DNA of 26,440 bases from assembly GCA_023229795.1 (NCBI GenBank), contig JALNYP010000055.1, positions 1 to 26,440 of the forward strand, written 5' to 3'. The notes under the pieces are model-generated. The model did not search any database. It was not told where the DNA came from and saw only the letters and a program-made list of their open reading frames with translations. The translations under genes were made by a program, and so were the position numbers. The stretch comes from Syntrophobacterales bacterium (GTDB lineage Bacteria > Desulfobacterota > Desulfobaccia > Desulfobaccales > 0-14-0-80-60-11). Position 1 is the stretch's first letter. Every line of letters begins with the position of its first letter. Positions 1 through 8,294 of this stretch are shown here, piece by piece.

Positions 1-1273
1 CCGACAAGTACATGGTCAGGGGATCATCCACCTTTTCCCCCAGGCGGAAGGCCGGGGTGGGCGCCACCGGAGTGGCAATCACCTGGCACTGCGTAAACGC
101 GGCCTCGAAGTCACGGCGGATCAAGGCCCGCACCTGGGACGCTTTTTTATAATAGGCATCATAATAGCCGGCAGATAAGGTATAAGTCCCCAGCATGATG
201 CGCCGCCGCACCTCGGCTCCGAACCCCTGGGCCCGGGTCTGGCCGTACATGTCCAGCAAATTCTTGCCTTCGGCCCGAAACCCGTACTTCACCCCGTCAT
301 AGCGGGCCAGGTTGGAGGAGGCCTCGGCCACCGCCAAAACATAATAGACCGCCACCGCATATTCGGTGTGAGGCAGGCTCACCTCGATGAGGTCCGCGCC
401 CAGGCCGGCCAGGGTCTTGAGGGCCTGTTTGACCGCGGCCTCGACTTCCGGGTCCAGGCCCGCGCCGAAAAACTCCCGGGGCACCCCGATCTTCAGCCCC
501 TTGATATCCCGGCCCAGTCTTTCCTGGTAATCCGGCACCGGCGCGTTCACCGAAGTAGAGTCTTTAGAATCATGCCCGGCAATAGCCTGGAGCAGGATAG
601 CCGCATCCCGGACGTCCTTGGTCAGGGGCCCGATCTGGTCCAGGGAGGAGGCATAAGCCACCAGACCGTACCGGGAGACCCGGCCATAGGTGGGTTTCAG
701 GCCCACCACCCCGCACAGCGACGCGGGCTGCCGGATGGAGCCGCCGGTATCCGATCCCAGCGACGCAATGCACAGGTCCGCGGCCACCGCCGCCGCGGAG
801 CCTCCTGAGGAGCCGCCGGGAATGTAATCCCGGTTCCAGGGGTTGCGGGAGGGGCCGAAGGCCGAGTTTTCCGTGCTCGAGCCCATGGCGAACTCATCCA
901 TGTTGGCCTTGCCCAGGAAGACCGCGCCGGCCCCGCGCAGCCGGGCGCACACCGTGGCGTCATAGGGGGGCACGAAGTTCGACAGGATCCGGGAGCCGCA
1001 GGTGGTCCTGAGCCCCTTGGTCACCATGACGTCTTTGAGGGCCAGCGGGATACCCGTGAGGGGGGTGGCCTCGCCCCGCCTCAAACGCTCCCCGGCTTCC
1101 TGGGCCATGGCCCGGGCGCCCGCGGCGTCCACCGTGATGTAGGTATTCAGCTCGCGGTCTTCCGCCTCGATGCGGCTCAGCATCGCCTCGGTCACCTCCA
1201 GGGGCGACACCTCGCCCTTGGCCAACAGCGCCGCCAACCGGCTGATCGTCAAACTATGGAAAAGCTCCCCCAT
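1..1273 (-). CDS. gatA: Glutamyl-tRNA(Gln)/aspartyl-tRNA(Asn) amidotransferase subunit A (C-terminus cut by window edge)
   Basis: Catalytic subunit of the GatCAB complex, which converts Glu-tRNA(Gln), and often Asp-tRNA(Asn), to the amidated form in the cytoplasm; this subunit releases ammonia from glutamine. About 424 residues are visible of a usual 480-490, and the C-terminus lies beyond the left edge. The amidase-signature Ser-cisSer-Lys triad is intact: Lys80 in GIPLALKD, cis-Ser155 in GGSSGGS and nucleophile Ser179 in GSDTGGSIRQ. I chose the ATG at 1273 because a GAGAGG ribosome-binding sequence lies just upstream; an in-frame ATG at 1288 is a weaker alternative. It follows gatC on the same strand after about 100 bases holding a heptamer repeat, so the two are probably co-transcribed. 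gatB is not in the window. Confidence 0.96.
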   Translation of the reverse strand, partial: MGELFHSLTISRLAALLAKGEVSPLEVTEAMLSRIEAEDRELNTYITVDAAGARAMAQEAGERLRRGEATPLTGIPLALKDVMVTKGLRTTCGSRILSNFVPPYDATVCARLRGAGAVFLGKANMDEFAMGSSTENSAFGPSRNPWNRDYIPGGSSGGSAAAVAADLCIASLGSDTGGSIRQPASLCGVVGLKPTYGRVSRYGLVAYASSLDQIGPLTKDVRDAAILLQAIAGHDSKDSTSVNAPVPDYQERLGRDIKGLKIGVPREFFGAGLDPEVEAAVKQALKTLAGLGADLIEVSLPHTEYAVAVYYVLAVAEASSNLARYDGVKYGFRAEGKNLLDMYGQTRAQGFGAEVRRRIMLGTYTLSAGYYDAYYKKASQVRALIRRDFEAAFTQCQVIATPVAPTPAFRLGEKVDDPLTMYLS

Positions 1274-1344
1274 GCCATCGCCTCTCATGCCATTTTCCCC
1301 GGCAAGTCCAACCAACCTACCGGGAACTCGCTGACAATTTTTCT

Positions 1345-1372
1345 AAAACCCAGAACCCAAAACCCAAAACCC
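1345..1372. repeat. Four tandem heptamers (AAAACCC type)
   Basis: Between gatC and gatA there are four consecutive 7-base units: AAAACCC, AGAACCC, AAAACCC, AAAACCC. They start about 72 bases upstream of the gatA start and just downstream of the gatC stop, so they would be transcribed within the gatCA message. Function is unknown. Three other intergenic loci in this window show the same 7-base period with different sequences. Confidence 0.8.
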
Positions 1373-1376
1373 GTTT

Positions 1377-1661
1377 TTAAATGATTCGGGGCACCAAAAA
1401 GGCCCCGTCTTCCTGGGCCGGGGCATTGTCCAGGGCGATCTCCCGATCCAGCCCCTGGGTGACTTCATCTTCCCTAAGGGCATTAAACACCGGAATCACG
1501 TGGGCCAGGGGCGGCACCCCCGCGGTATCCAGTTCCAGCAGCTTCTCCACATAGGCCAGGATATCGTTGAGCTGCCGGGTGAAGAGCTCGATTTCGGCGG
1601 GTTCCAGACTCAACCGGGCCAGTTGAGCCACGTGCAGCACTTCGTCGCGGGTCAGGGCCAT
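1377..1661 (-). CDS. gatC: Glutamyl-tRNA(Gln) amidotransferase subunit C
   Basis: Small subunit that wraps around and stabilises GatA within GatCAB, the indirect route to Gln-tRNA(Gln) and Asn-tRNA(Asn). The 94-residue length is normal for the family. The N-terminal helix motif VLHVAQLARLSLEPAEIE and the C-terminal region with a conserved aspartate and proline-rich stretch (LDNAPAQEDGAFLVPRI) are typical. A strong GAGGAGAAG ribosome-binding sequence precedes the ATG at 1661. It is the first gene of a gatC-gatA operon transcribed toward the left edge. A promoter with a perfect TATAAT lies about 60 bases upstream. Confidence 0.96.
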   Translation of the reverse strand: MALTRDEVLHVAQLARLSLEPAEIELFTRQLNDILAYVEKLLELDTAGVPPLAHVIPVFNALREDEVTQGLDREIALDNAPAQEDGAFLVPRII

Positions 1662-1714
1662 GCAGCTTCTCCTCAGAAGCGACCGGGGCGCGGTCGCAGG
1701 GACAATATGCCAAT

Positions 1715-1729
1715 CGTTATTATATAACG
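1715..1729 (-). promoter_or_regulatory. Candidate gatCA promoter -10 element inside a small palindrome
   Basis: On the minus strand a perfect TATAAT lies at 1724-1719, placing transcription start near 1712 and giving an untranslated leader of about 50 bases. The hexamer sits inside an inverted repeat, CGTTA-ttata-TAACG (1715-1729), which could be an operator or only an AT-rich coincidence. I see no convincing -35 hexamer at the usual spacing. Confidence 0.4.
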
Positions 1730-1920
1730 TAAGGAGAAGTTGGGAACCAAGAGAAATCCGTCGCCGTGAATAACTCCCCGGTGGGGCGGCCGGCCCATCA
1801 GGGCCCCAAACTACAAAAAACTTTCCCGAAGCCTAACCAAAACGCCTCCAACACAATCCTATTTAAATAAAATAGTTAGCCCCTCAGACAGGAAATTTTG
1901 GCAATCTAGTGGAAAAACCG

Positions 1921-1948
1921 TTGCCGAATAGGTATAGTTAATCATAAT
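1921..1948 (+). promoter_or_regulatory. Candidate promoter and leader of the transketolase genes
   Basis: In the 428-base gap between gatC and the transketolase gene, TTGCCG (1921-1926) and CATAAT (1943-1948) are separated by 16 bases and resemble a sigma-70 promoter on the plus strand. Start would be near 1955, leaving a leader of about 135 bases. The leader holds a 7-bp stem, AGAGATT (1993-1999) with AATCTCT (2013-2019). I looked for a TPP riboswitch because transketolase uses TPP, but its conserved boxes are absent. The rest of the gap holds no convincing gene. Confidence 0.35.
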
Positions 1949-2089
1949 ATTCAATGTAGGGGACCTATCCCGGACACCGCCCGTCATGCTGCAGAGATTG
2001 AGAAACTCCGATAATCTCTCGAAAGCAATGAGAGTAGAGGGCGAGTTCCGGGTTGGGCCGGTCCTGCCCGGCGGCTGCCGCACAGGGCC

Positions 2090-2944
2090 ATGACCGGAAA
2101 ACTGAATAAAGAAGAGGAGACCATCACCATCCCGGACCATCACCACCTCAAGGAGATTTCCCGCCAGACCCGCCTCGACATCATCGAGATGCTGTACCGG
2201 GCCGGTTCCGGCCACCTGGGCGGCTCCCTATCGGCCACCGATATCCTGGTGGCTCTCTTTTTTGGCGAGATGCGCGTCAACGCCGACGACCCCTGCCGGA
2301 TCGACCGGGACCGCTTTATCCTGTCCAAGGGTCACGGGGCCCCGGCCTACTACGCGGTCTTGGCCCGGTTGGGTTATTTTCCCCGGGAAGAGCTCTTGAC
2401 CCTGCGCCAGTTCGGCAGCATCCTCCAGGGGCATCCCGATTCCGGCTGCACGCCGGGGGTGGAGATCCCCACCGGTTCCCTGGGGCAGGGCCTGTCCATC
2501 GCCAACGGTCTGGCCCTGGCGGCCCGCCTGAACGGCCATAGCGGCCGGGTCTACGTCCTCATGGGAGACGGCGAGGTCCAGGAAGGCCAGATCTGGGAAG
2601 CCGCCATGAGCGCGGCCCACTATGGCCTGGACAACTTGGTGGGCATCCTGGATCGCAACCGCATTCAGATCGACGGGCACACCTCCGAGATCATGAGCCT
2701 TGAGCCCCTGGCCGACAAGTGGGCTGCGTTCGGCTGGCACACGCTCCAGGTGGACGGCCACGATATTCCCCAGCTTCTGGAAGCCTTTAAAGTCTGCAAA
2801 GGCGTCAAGGGGAAACCCAGCATGATCATCGCCAACACTATCAAAGGCAAAGGGGTGTCCATTTTCGAGGGCCAAAAGAAATACCATGGCACCACCCCCA
2901 ACCCGGAAGAATATCAGCAGGCATTAAGGGAGTTGGGAGGATAA
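2090..2944 (+). CDS. Transketolase, N-terminal (pyrophosphate-binding) subunit
   Basis: N-terminal half of a two-gene transketolase, which transfers two-carbon ketol units between sugar phosphates in the non-oxidative pentose phosphate pathway. The 284-residue chain carries the thiamine diphosphate signature: Gly159-Asp160-Gly161 (MGDGEVQEGQIWEA) running to Asn190. It also has the family motifs SGHLGGSLSA (residues 40-49, where most members have Pro in place of Leu43) and SKGHGAPAYYAVLA (79-92). The ATG at 2090 gives an N-terminus matching homologues, but its ribosome-binding sequence is weak. The C-terminal subunit follows after a perfect hairpin. Split transketolases are common in archaea and in many anaerobic bacteria, where they can supply pentose or erythrose 4-phosphate. 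Confidence 0.95.
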   Translation: MTGKLNKEEETITIPDHHHLKEISRQTRLDIIEMLYRAGSGHLGGSLSATDILVALFFGEMRVNADDPCRIDRDRFILSKGHGAPAYYAVLARLGYFPREELLTLRQFGSILQGHPDSGCTPGVEIPTGSLGQGLSIANGLALAARLNGHSGRVYVLMGDGEVQEGQIWEAAMSAAHYGLDNLVGILDRNRIQIDGHTSEIMSLEPLADKWAAFGWHTLQVDGHDIPQLLEAFKVCKGVKGKPSMIIANTIKGKGVSIFEGQKKYHGTTPNPEEYQQALRELGG

Positions 2945-2974
2945 GACCCCTCGACGCTCCTTATGTCTGTTTGC

Positions 2975-3002
2975 CTTGGCGTGAGTTGATTCTCACGCCA
3001 AG
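2975..3002. promoter_or_regulatory. Perfect 11-bp hairpin between the transketolase subunit genes
   Basis: CTTGGCGTGAG (2975-2985), a six-base loop TTGATT and CTCACGCCAAG (2992-3002) form a perfect 11-bp stem in the short gap between the two subunit genes. No T-run follows in either direction, so it is a poor intrinsic terminator. An mRNA processing or stability element that sets subunit ratio, or a protein-binding palindrome, fits better. Confidence 0.6.
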
Positions 3003-3031
3003 ACCTAAAATATCATGAGTTGAGGCCTAAT

Positions 3032-4033
3032 TTGTCAGCCAAAGAGAGTACCCGGGTAGAATACGGCAAGACCCTGGCGCAGTTGGGCGCCGAGAACCCC
3101 CAGATCGTGGTGCTGGACGCCGACCTGTCCGGCTCCACCCAGACCCATCATTTCGCCAAGGCCTTTAAAGACCGCTTCTTTAACATGGGCATCGCCGAAC
3201 AGGACTTGATGGGCACTGCCGCGGGCCTGGCCCTGGGGGGTAAAATCCCCTTTGCCAGCACCTTCGCCATGTTCGCCACCGGCCGCGCCTGGGAGCAGAT
3301 TCGCCAGACTATCGCCTACGGCAACCTCAACGTCAAGATCGTGGCCTCCCATGGCGGCGTGACGGTGGGCGAAGACGGCGGCTCCCACCAGGCCGTGGAA
3401 GACCTGGCCCTGATGCGCATCCTGCCGAATATGGTGGTGCTGGTGCCGGCGGACGGCCCCGAAACCCGGGCCATGACCCGCTGGGCCGCCGCCTATCAGG
3501 GTCCGGTCTATATGCGTACCGGCCGCATGGCCCTGCCGGTGATTTACGATGACCACTACACCTTTGAGCTGGGACGGGGGTCGGTCTTGCGGGAAGGCCC
3601 GGACGTGACCCTGATGGGCCTCGGCATCATGGTCCAGGCCTGCCTGGACGCGGCCGCGCTTTTAGCCCGGGAAGGCATCGAGGCCCGGGTCATCAATTTC
3701 TCCTGCCTCAAGCCCCTGGATTGGGAATTGGTGGTGGACTCGGCCCGGCACACCGGCGCGGTGGTCACCGCCGAGGAACACATGGTCACCGGCGGCCTGG
3801 GGAGCGCGGTGAGCGAAGTGCTCTCGGAGCACTGCCCGGTGCCGCTCAAGCGCATCGGCCTGCGGGACACCTTCGGCATGTCGGGGAAACCCGCTGATCT
3901 CTTGAAACATTACGGCCTGACCGCTGAGGATATCAAACTCGCGGCGCTCCAGGTCCGGGCCCGGAAGTCTGAGCATCAGGCCCCGTCCCTGGTGGACCTG
4001 GGAACCGCCGGCCTGGCAGGGAGGCAAGGATAG
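3032..4033 (+). CDS. Transketolase, C-terminal (pyrimidine-binding) subunit
   Basis: Second subunit of the split transketolase; it supplies the pyrimidine-binding domain and the C-terminal domain, and pairs with the product of the upstream gene. Counting from an upstream TTG at 3020, the catalytic glutamate is Glu60 in NMGIAEQDLMG, and ASHGGVTVGEDGGSHQ (109-124) carries the substrate-binding histidines. About 334 residues is a normal length for this half; the last 20 or so residues look like an unconserved tail. Neither plausible start is ATG. I prefer the TTG at 3032 because TTGAGG lies six bases upstream, whereas the TTG at 3020 has no good ribosome-binding sequence. The stop is five bases from the next start, so expression is probably coupled to the protease genes. 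Confidence 0.93.
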   Translation: MSAKESTRVEYGKTLAQLGAENPQIVVLDADLSGSTQTHHFAKAFKDRFFNMGIAEQDLMGTAAGLALGGKIPFASTFAMFATGRAWEQIRQTIAYGNLNVKIVASHGGVTVGEDGGSHQAVEDLALMRILPNMVVLVPADGPETRAMTRWAAAYQGPVYMRTGRMALPVIYDDHYTFELGRGSVLREGPDVTLMGLGIMVQACLDAAALLAREGIEARVINFSCLKPLDWELVVDSARHTGAVVTAEEHMVTGGLGSAVSEVLSEHCPVPLKRIGLRDTFGMSGKPADLLKHYGLTAEDIKLAALQVRARKSEHQAPSLVDLGTAGLAGRQG

Positions 4034-4037
4034 GACT

Positions 4038-5291
4038 GTGAAGCATCTCAACGTGCTGAAAACTCCGGGGCCGAGAGGGCTCCGGCTATTGGGACGGCTT
4101 GGCGTGGTTGTGCTTTCTCTGGCGGTGGCGGCCTATTTCCTGCTGCCGGCCTGGGGTGCGCCCACTCCCGCCTATGACTCCCTGCGGCTCTACACCGAGG
4201 CGCTCTTCGAGATCACCCAGAAATACGTCTGGCCCAAGAAGGAAGACGACCTGATCTACGGCTCCCTGAGGGGCATGATGAATTCCCTGGACCCGGATTC
4301 CTCGTTCCTGACGCCCAAGGAATATCAAGGCTATCTTCACGGCCAGAAAGGCGATGCCGCAGACGCCGGCCTCGACCTGATCATTAAAGATAACAGCCTC
4401 ATGGTGGCCGGCGTCATCGATGGCGGCGCCGGCGCCAAGGCCGGTTTGCAGCCCGGCGACCATATCTTCAAGATCGACGGCCACATGGTGCGCAATCTGA
4501 CCACCCAGGAAGCCGTGCGGCGCTTCCGCGGCGCCCCCGGCACCAGCATCAAAATACAGGTGTTGCGGAACAGCCAGGTCAAACCCCTGGACCTCACCGT
4601 CACCCTCGAGCCCCTGAGTCCGGTCACCGTTAGCAGCCAGTACCTGGACAACACCGTCGCCTATATCCGGATCAAATATTTTAACGATGAGACGCCGGCG
4701 GAGTTGGATACGGTCTTGAAGAACGTCAAACAGCACCAGCCGCCGATCAAGGGCATCGTTCTGGATTTGCGCAACGACGCCCGGGGCAGTATGGAACAGG
4801 CGGTGCGCAGCGCCTCCCTGTTGCTGGGCGACCAGCAGATCGTCTTGGCCAAGGGCCGCGCCTCTAAGACCGAAGAAGCCTTCAAGGGCAAAGACCGGGA
4901 CCTGGTGTTCAAATCCTTGCCTCCCATGGTAGTCCTCGTGGATCAGGGAACCGCCCGGGCCGCGGAGATCATGGCCGGGGCCCTGCGGGATCAGGCCCGG
5001 GCAACCTTGCTGGGAGCCAAGACCCTCGGCCTCTGCGGCCTCACCAAGACCTTCGCTCTGGAGGACGGCTCCGCTCTGGTAATGACGGTGGCCCAGTGCT
5101 ATACGCCCAAAGGCGATAAAATCCAGGGCAAAGGCTTGGAACCCGAGGTCCCGGGCCAGACCCCTAAGGCCGAAAAAGATAAGGCCAAGGCCCCGCCCAA
5201 GGTGATGACTCCCGACCAGGACCCCTGGGTGCAGCAGGCGGTACAGTTGTTGCTTTACGGCAAACCGAAGCAGGTGGCCAAAAAAGGCTGA
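4038..5291 (+). CDS. S41 family pseudo-protease: CtpA paralogue lacking all catalytic residues
   Basis: Carboxy-terminal processing protease fold without its active site. The 417-residue protein has an N-terminal membrane anchor or signal segment (about 20-40), a short helical region (about 50-100), a PDZ domain (about 110-185) and a tail-specific protease core (about 195-370). In the intact neighbour the Ser-Lys-Gln triad is Ser316, Lys341 and Gln345. Here the motif reads DQGTARAAEIMAGAL with Arg307 in the Ser position; the Lys position is Leu332 and the Gln position Thr336. The LDLRNDPGG motif has also drifted to LDLRNDARG. The reading frame is intact, so the protein is probably made. Start is GTG with AAGGA upstream. 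It may act as a scaffold, substrate adaptor or regulator of the paralogue in the periplasm. The triad loss is seen; the role is inference. Confidence 0.88.
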   Translation: MKHLNVLKTPGPRGLRLLGRLGVVVLSLAVAAYFLLPAWGAPTPAYDSLRLYTEALFEITQKYVWPKKEDDLIYGSLRGMMNSLDPDSSFLTPKEYQGYLHGQKGDAADAGLDLIIKDNSLMVAGVIDGGAGAKAGLQPGDHIFKIDGHMVRNLTTQEAVRRFRGAPGTSIKIQVLRNSQVKPLDLTVTLEPLSPVTVSSQYLDNTVAYIRIKYFNDETPAELDTVLKNVKQHQPPIKGIVLDLRNDARGSMEQAVRSASLLLGDQQIVLAKGRASKTEEAFKGKDRDLVFKSLPPMVVLVDQGTARAAEIMAGALRDQARATLLGAKTLGLCGLTKTFALEDGSALVMTVAQCYTPKGDKIQGKGLEPEVPGQTPKAEKDKAKAPPKVMTPDQDPWVQQAVQLLLYGKPKQVAKKG

Positions 5292-5373
5292 GCAGCATAA
5301 TTTTTATTACACGCGGCGTATTCGGCGGCCGGCCTGACCGGCGCCGGGCTGCGCCTCAGGATGATTCAGGCAC

Positions 5374-6735
5374 ATGAAGCTACGGAAAATATATCTATGG
5401 GGTGGCGCGGCCCTGATGTTGGGGTTGGCTTTCGGCTGGAGTCTGACGGGACCGGTGACGGTCTTCGGCCAGAACCCGGATCTTCCGGGCGCCGTCAAGA
5501 GTCTGCAACCCTCACTCTCGCCTTCTCCCATCAGCGACGCCAAACTGAAGGTGTTCGCCCAGGCCCTGGCCCTGATTGAAGAGCAGTATGCCGAGCCCAA
5601 GACCACCAAAGACCTGGTTTACGGCGCCATTCAAGGCGCCATGGGCACCCTGGACCCCCATTCGTCCTTCATGACCCCGGAAGAGTTTCGGGAATTGCAG
5701 ATCGAAACCAAAGGGAAGTTTAGCGGCATCGGCATCGAAATCAGCCTGAAAGAGCGCATCCTGACGGTGGTCTCCCCCATTGAAGGCACGCCCGCCTACC
5801 AGGCCGGCATCAAGGCCGGGGACCAAATCGTCAAGATTAACGGCACTCCCACCAAAAATGCCACCTTGCTGGAAGCCGTGAAGATGATCCGGGGACCCAA
5901 GGGCAGCAAGGTAACCCTCACCATCAACCGCGAGGGCTTTCAGGCGCCCAAGGATTTCGTGATCACCCGGGAGATCATTCCCATCCGCAGCGTCAAGGCC
6001 CGCATCCTGGATGACGGCATCGGCTACATCCGGGTCACCAATTTCCAGGATCAAACCGACCACGACCTCAGGGCCTATCTCAAGAAAATGAAGCAACGCC
6101 TGACGCCCTTCAAGGGGCTGGTTCTGGACCTGCGCAACGATCCCGGCGGGTTGCTGGAACAGGCGGTGCGCGTCTCCGATGAATTTCTGAAATCCGGCCT
6201 GATCGTTTACACCGAAGGCCGCAGTCGCAACCAGAACATGCGCTTTTTCGCCCGCTCCGGCCAGGAAGACAAGGCCGCCGCGGTTCCCATGGTCGTCCTC
6301 ATCAATGAAGGCAGCGCCTCGGCCTCCGAGATTGTCGCCGGTGCCCTCAAAGACCAGAAGCGCGCCCTGATCGTGGGCACCAAGAGCTTCGGCAAGGGCT
6401 CGGTCCAGACCATCATCCCCCTGGATGACGGCTCTGCCCTGCGCCTGACCACCGCCCTATACTTTACTCCCAGCGGCGTCACCATTAACGACAAGGGCAT
6501 TCAGCCCGACGTGGTCGTCGAAGACAAGCAGATCCCTTCTAACGAATCTTTCCAGAAACTGCGGGAAGAGGCCCTCGACCGGCACATGAAGCGGGAAGGC
6601 CTGACGGATAAGACCTGGAACACCCCCATCAGCCCGGAGGAACTCGATCGCGATCCCCAATTGAAACGGGCCGTGGACTTGCTCCGGCACTGGCCCCCCA
6701 AAAATCTGGCCCAGACCCCGGCGCCCAAACCATGA
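5374..6735 (+). CDS. ctpA: S41 carboxy-terminal processing protease (CtpA/Prc family), catalytically intact
   Basis: Periplasmic serine protease that trims or degrades proteins from their C-terminus. The 453-residue chain has an N-terminal hydrophobic segment (about 7-30, signal or anchor), a PDZ domain (about 110-190; GIGIEISLKERILTVVSPIE) and the protease core. The catalytic triad is complete: Ser316 in NEGSASASEIVAGAL, Lys341 in SFGKGSVQ and Gln345, with Ser and Lys 25 residues apart as in B. subtilis CtpB. LDLRNDPGGLLEQAVRVSD is the usual core motif. The gene lies 82 bases after its inactive paralogue, and its stop overlaps the der start by four bases (ATGA), implying translational coupling. 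Substrates cannot be inferred from sequence; candidates include cell-wall hydrolases or their regulators. Confidence 0.95.
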   Translation: MKLRKIYLWGGAALMLGLAFGWSLTGPVTVFGQNPDLPGAVKSLQPSLSPSPISDAKLKVFAQALALIEEQYAEPKTTKDLVYGAIQGAMGTLDPHSSFMTPEEFRELQIETKGKFSGIGIEISLKERILTVVSPIEGTPAYQAGIKAGDQIVKINGTPTKNATLLEAVKMIRGPKGSKVTLTINREGFQAPKDFVITREIIPIRSVKARILDDGIGYIRVTNFQDQTDHDLRAYLKKMKQRLTPFKGLVLDLRNDPGGLLEQAVRVSDEFLKSGLIVYTEGRSRNQNMRFFARSGQEDKAAAVPMVVLINEGSASASEIVAGALKDQKRALIVGTKSFGKGSVQTIIPLDDGSALRLTTALYFTPSGVTINDKGIQPDVVVEDKQIPSNESFQKLREEALDRHMKREGLTDKTWNTPISPEELDRDPQLKRAVDLLRHWPPKNLAQTPAPKP

Positions 6736-8081
6736 CCCCGGTACCGGCCGAACAACCATTGGTGGCCATCATCGGCCGGGCCAACGTCGGGAAGTCCACC
6801 CTCTTCAACCGCCTGACCCGTTCTTCCCAGGCCCTGGTGGCGGATATCCCCGGGGTCACCCGGGACCGCCATTACGGCAACGTCTCCTGGGATGACCATA
6901 CCGTCTTGCTGGTGGATACCGGCGGCCTGGTCGGCGGCGAAGCCGATCTGGCCGAACTGGTGCGCCGCCAGGCCGGCGCCGCGGTGGCCGAGGCCGACGT
7001 CCTCTTGCTGGTCGTGGACGGCCGGGAAGGCCCCCAGGAAAGCGACGCCGAAGTGGTGGATTATGTCCGCCGCACCGGCAAACCCATCCTCCTGGTGGTC
7101 AACAAGATGGACCACCCCAGCCTGGACGCGGGCCTCCCCGAGTTCTACCGCTTCGGCCTGGAACCCCTCTATCCCGTCTCCGCCACCCATGGCCTGGGCC
7201 TGGGGGCCTTGTTGGACGGCCTGGCGGCAGTGCTGCCCGCGCCCGCCGAACTTGCCGCGCCGGGCCCGGGCATCCGGGTAGCCATCGTGGGCCGGCCCAA
7301 CGTCGGCAAATCCTCCCTGATCAACCATTTTCTGGGGGAGGAGCGCCTCCTGGTGAGCCCTCAACCCGGCACCACCCGCGACGCCATTGACACGGCCATG
7401 ACCTGGGACGGGGTGGACTACGTCCTGGTGGACACTGCGGGCCTGCGCCGCCCCAGCCACGTGGACCCCGGCCTCGAGCGCCAGATGGTCCTGAAGACCA
7501 TCAAGGCCCTGTCCCGGGCCGAAGTGGCGGTATTGATGCTGGACGCCAATGAAGGCCTCACCGGCCAGGACCTGCGCATCATCGGCCTCATCGAGGACCA
7601 GGGCAAGGGCTGCCTGGTGCTGGTCAACAAGTGGGACCTGGTGCGGCATGACTTCAAAGAGGCCCGAACTCTCCTGGAAAAGGCCACCTCGGGACTGGAG
7701 TTCATGGCCTATGCCCCGGTGCTGCCCGTGTCCGTTTTGACCGGCTACAACCTGAGGCGAGTCTTTCCCCTGATTAAGGAAATTCATACCCAGACCGCCT
7801 CCCGGGTGGGTACCGGCGAGCTCAACCGCCTCCTGGCCGAGATCACCGGCCGGACCCCCCCGCCCCGCTATCGGGACCGGCCCGTCAAGTTCTACTACCT
7901 CACCCAGGCCGAGATCCATCCTCCCACCTTCATCGCCTTCGTCAACCAGCCCCAGGGGGTGCCCGACCACTACCGCCGCTACGTCGTCAAACAGTTGCGG
8001 GAAAAGCTGGGCCTGACCTACGCGCCCCTCCGCCTCTTCCTCAAAGGGCGCCAGCGCCGGCCCATGCGGGGACCGAAGTAA
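6732..8081 (+). CDS. der: Ribosome biogenesis GTPase Der (EngA)
   Basis: Double-GTPase that binds the 50S precursor and is needed for large-subunit maturation. Two consecutive G domains are clear. G1 is GRANVGKS at 15-22 with DTGG 62-65 and NKMD 124-127. The second is GRPNVGKS at 187-194 with DTAG 234-237 and NKWD 299-302. A KH-like C-terminal domain (about 360-449) ends with RPMRGPK. The first P-loop has Ala17 where most members have Pro, a mild variation. Length (449) is standard. The start overlaps the ctpA stop by four bases. A strong intrinsic terminator about 110 bases downstream ends the plus-strand transcript, so der is probably the last gene of the transketolase-protease unit. Confidence 0.97.
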   Translation: MTPVPAEQPLVAIIGRANVGKSTLFNRLTRSSQALVADIPGVTRDRHYGNVSWDDHTVLLVDTGGLVGGEADLAELVRRQAGAAVAEADVLLLVVDGREGPQESDAEVVDYVRRTGKPILLVVNKMDHPSLDAGLPEFYRFGLEPLYPVSATHGLGLGALLDGLAAVLPAPAELAAPGPGIRVAIVGRPNVGKSSLINHFLGEERLLVSPQPGTTRDAIDTAMTWDGVDYVLVDTAGLRRPSHVDPGLERQMVLKTIKALSRAEVAVLMLDANEGLTGQDLRIIGLIEDQGKGCLVLVNKWDLVRHDFKEARTLLEKATSGLEFMAYAPVLPVSVLTGYNLRRVFPLIKEIHTQTASRVGTGELNRLLAEITGRTPPPRYRDRPVKFYYLTQAEIHPPTFIAFVNQPQGVPDHYRRYVVKQLREKLGLTYAPLRLFLKGRQRRPMRGPK

Positions 8082-8152
8082 CCCGTCCTCCAAGCGCGTC
8101 TTTCGCACTATTCGAACGGTTTTTCCGCGGTCCGGCCTCAACCTCCATAAAA

Positions 8153-8162
8153 TTAATATTAA
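8153..8162. repeat. AT-rich palindrome TTAATATTAA (copy 1 of 3)
   Basis: A perfect 10-bp palindrome, TTAATATTAA, between der and its terminator. Identical decamers occur at 19081-19090 and 19303-19312. In DNA this GC-rich an exact ten-base AT word is rare, so a shared binding site is possible, though AT-rich spacers raise the chance of coincidence. Confidence 0.5.
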
Positions 8163-8187
8163 CCGGGTCTGATTGCTGGTTCTCAAG

Positions 8188-8213
8188 GCAGGGTCCGGGG
8201 GCCCTGCTTTTTT
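8188..8213 (+). terminator. Rho-independent terminator after der
   Basis: GCAGGG (8188-8193) pairs with CCCTGC (8202-8207) across a GC-rich eight-base loop and is followed at once by six T residues (8208-8213). The arrangement works on the plus strand only and closes the transketolase-S41-der unit. Confidence 0.85.
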
Positions 8214-8294
8214 ATACCGGCGAGGACTAGAGGTTGCCGCGCCGGACTCATGGTTGGCGGGGCAGAAAGCTGGCCGGAGGTTGCGGCTCAGCCC

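Noticed and set aside
1955..2089. TPP riboswitch before the transketolase genes
   Set aside because: The leader is long enough and the enzyme uses TPP, but the conserved thi-box sequences are absent and the visible stem is unlike the known fold.
2975..3002. Hairpin as an intrinsic terminator between transketolase subunits
   Set aside because: No T-run follows on either strand, and termination there would separate two genes whose products must assemble.
6501..8186. A 561-codon open frame on the minus strand opposite ctpA and der
   Set aside because: It mirrors the codon bias of der, and the translation is a Gly/His/Gln/Asp-rich shadow with no domain. der itself is certain.
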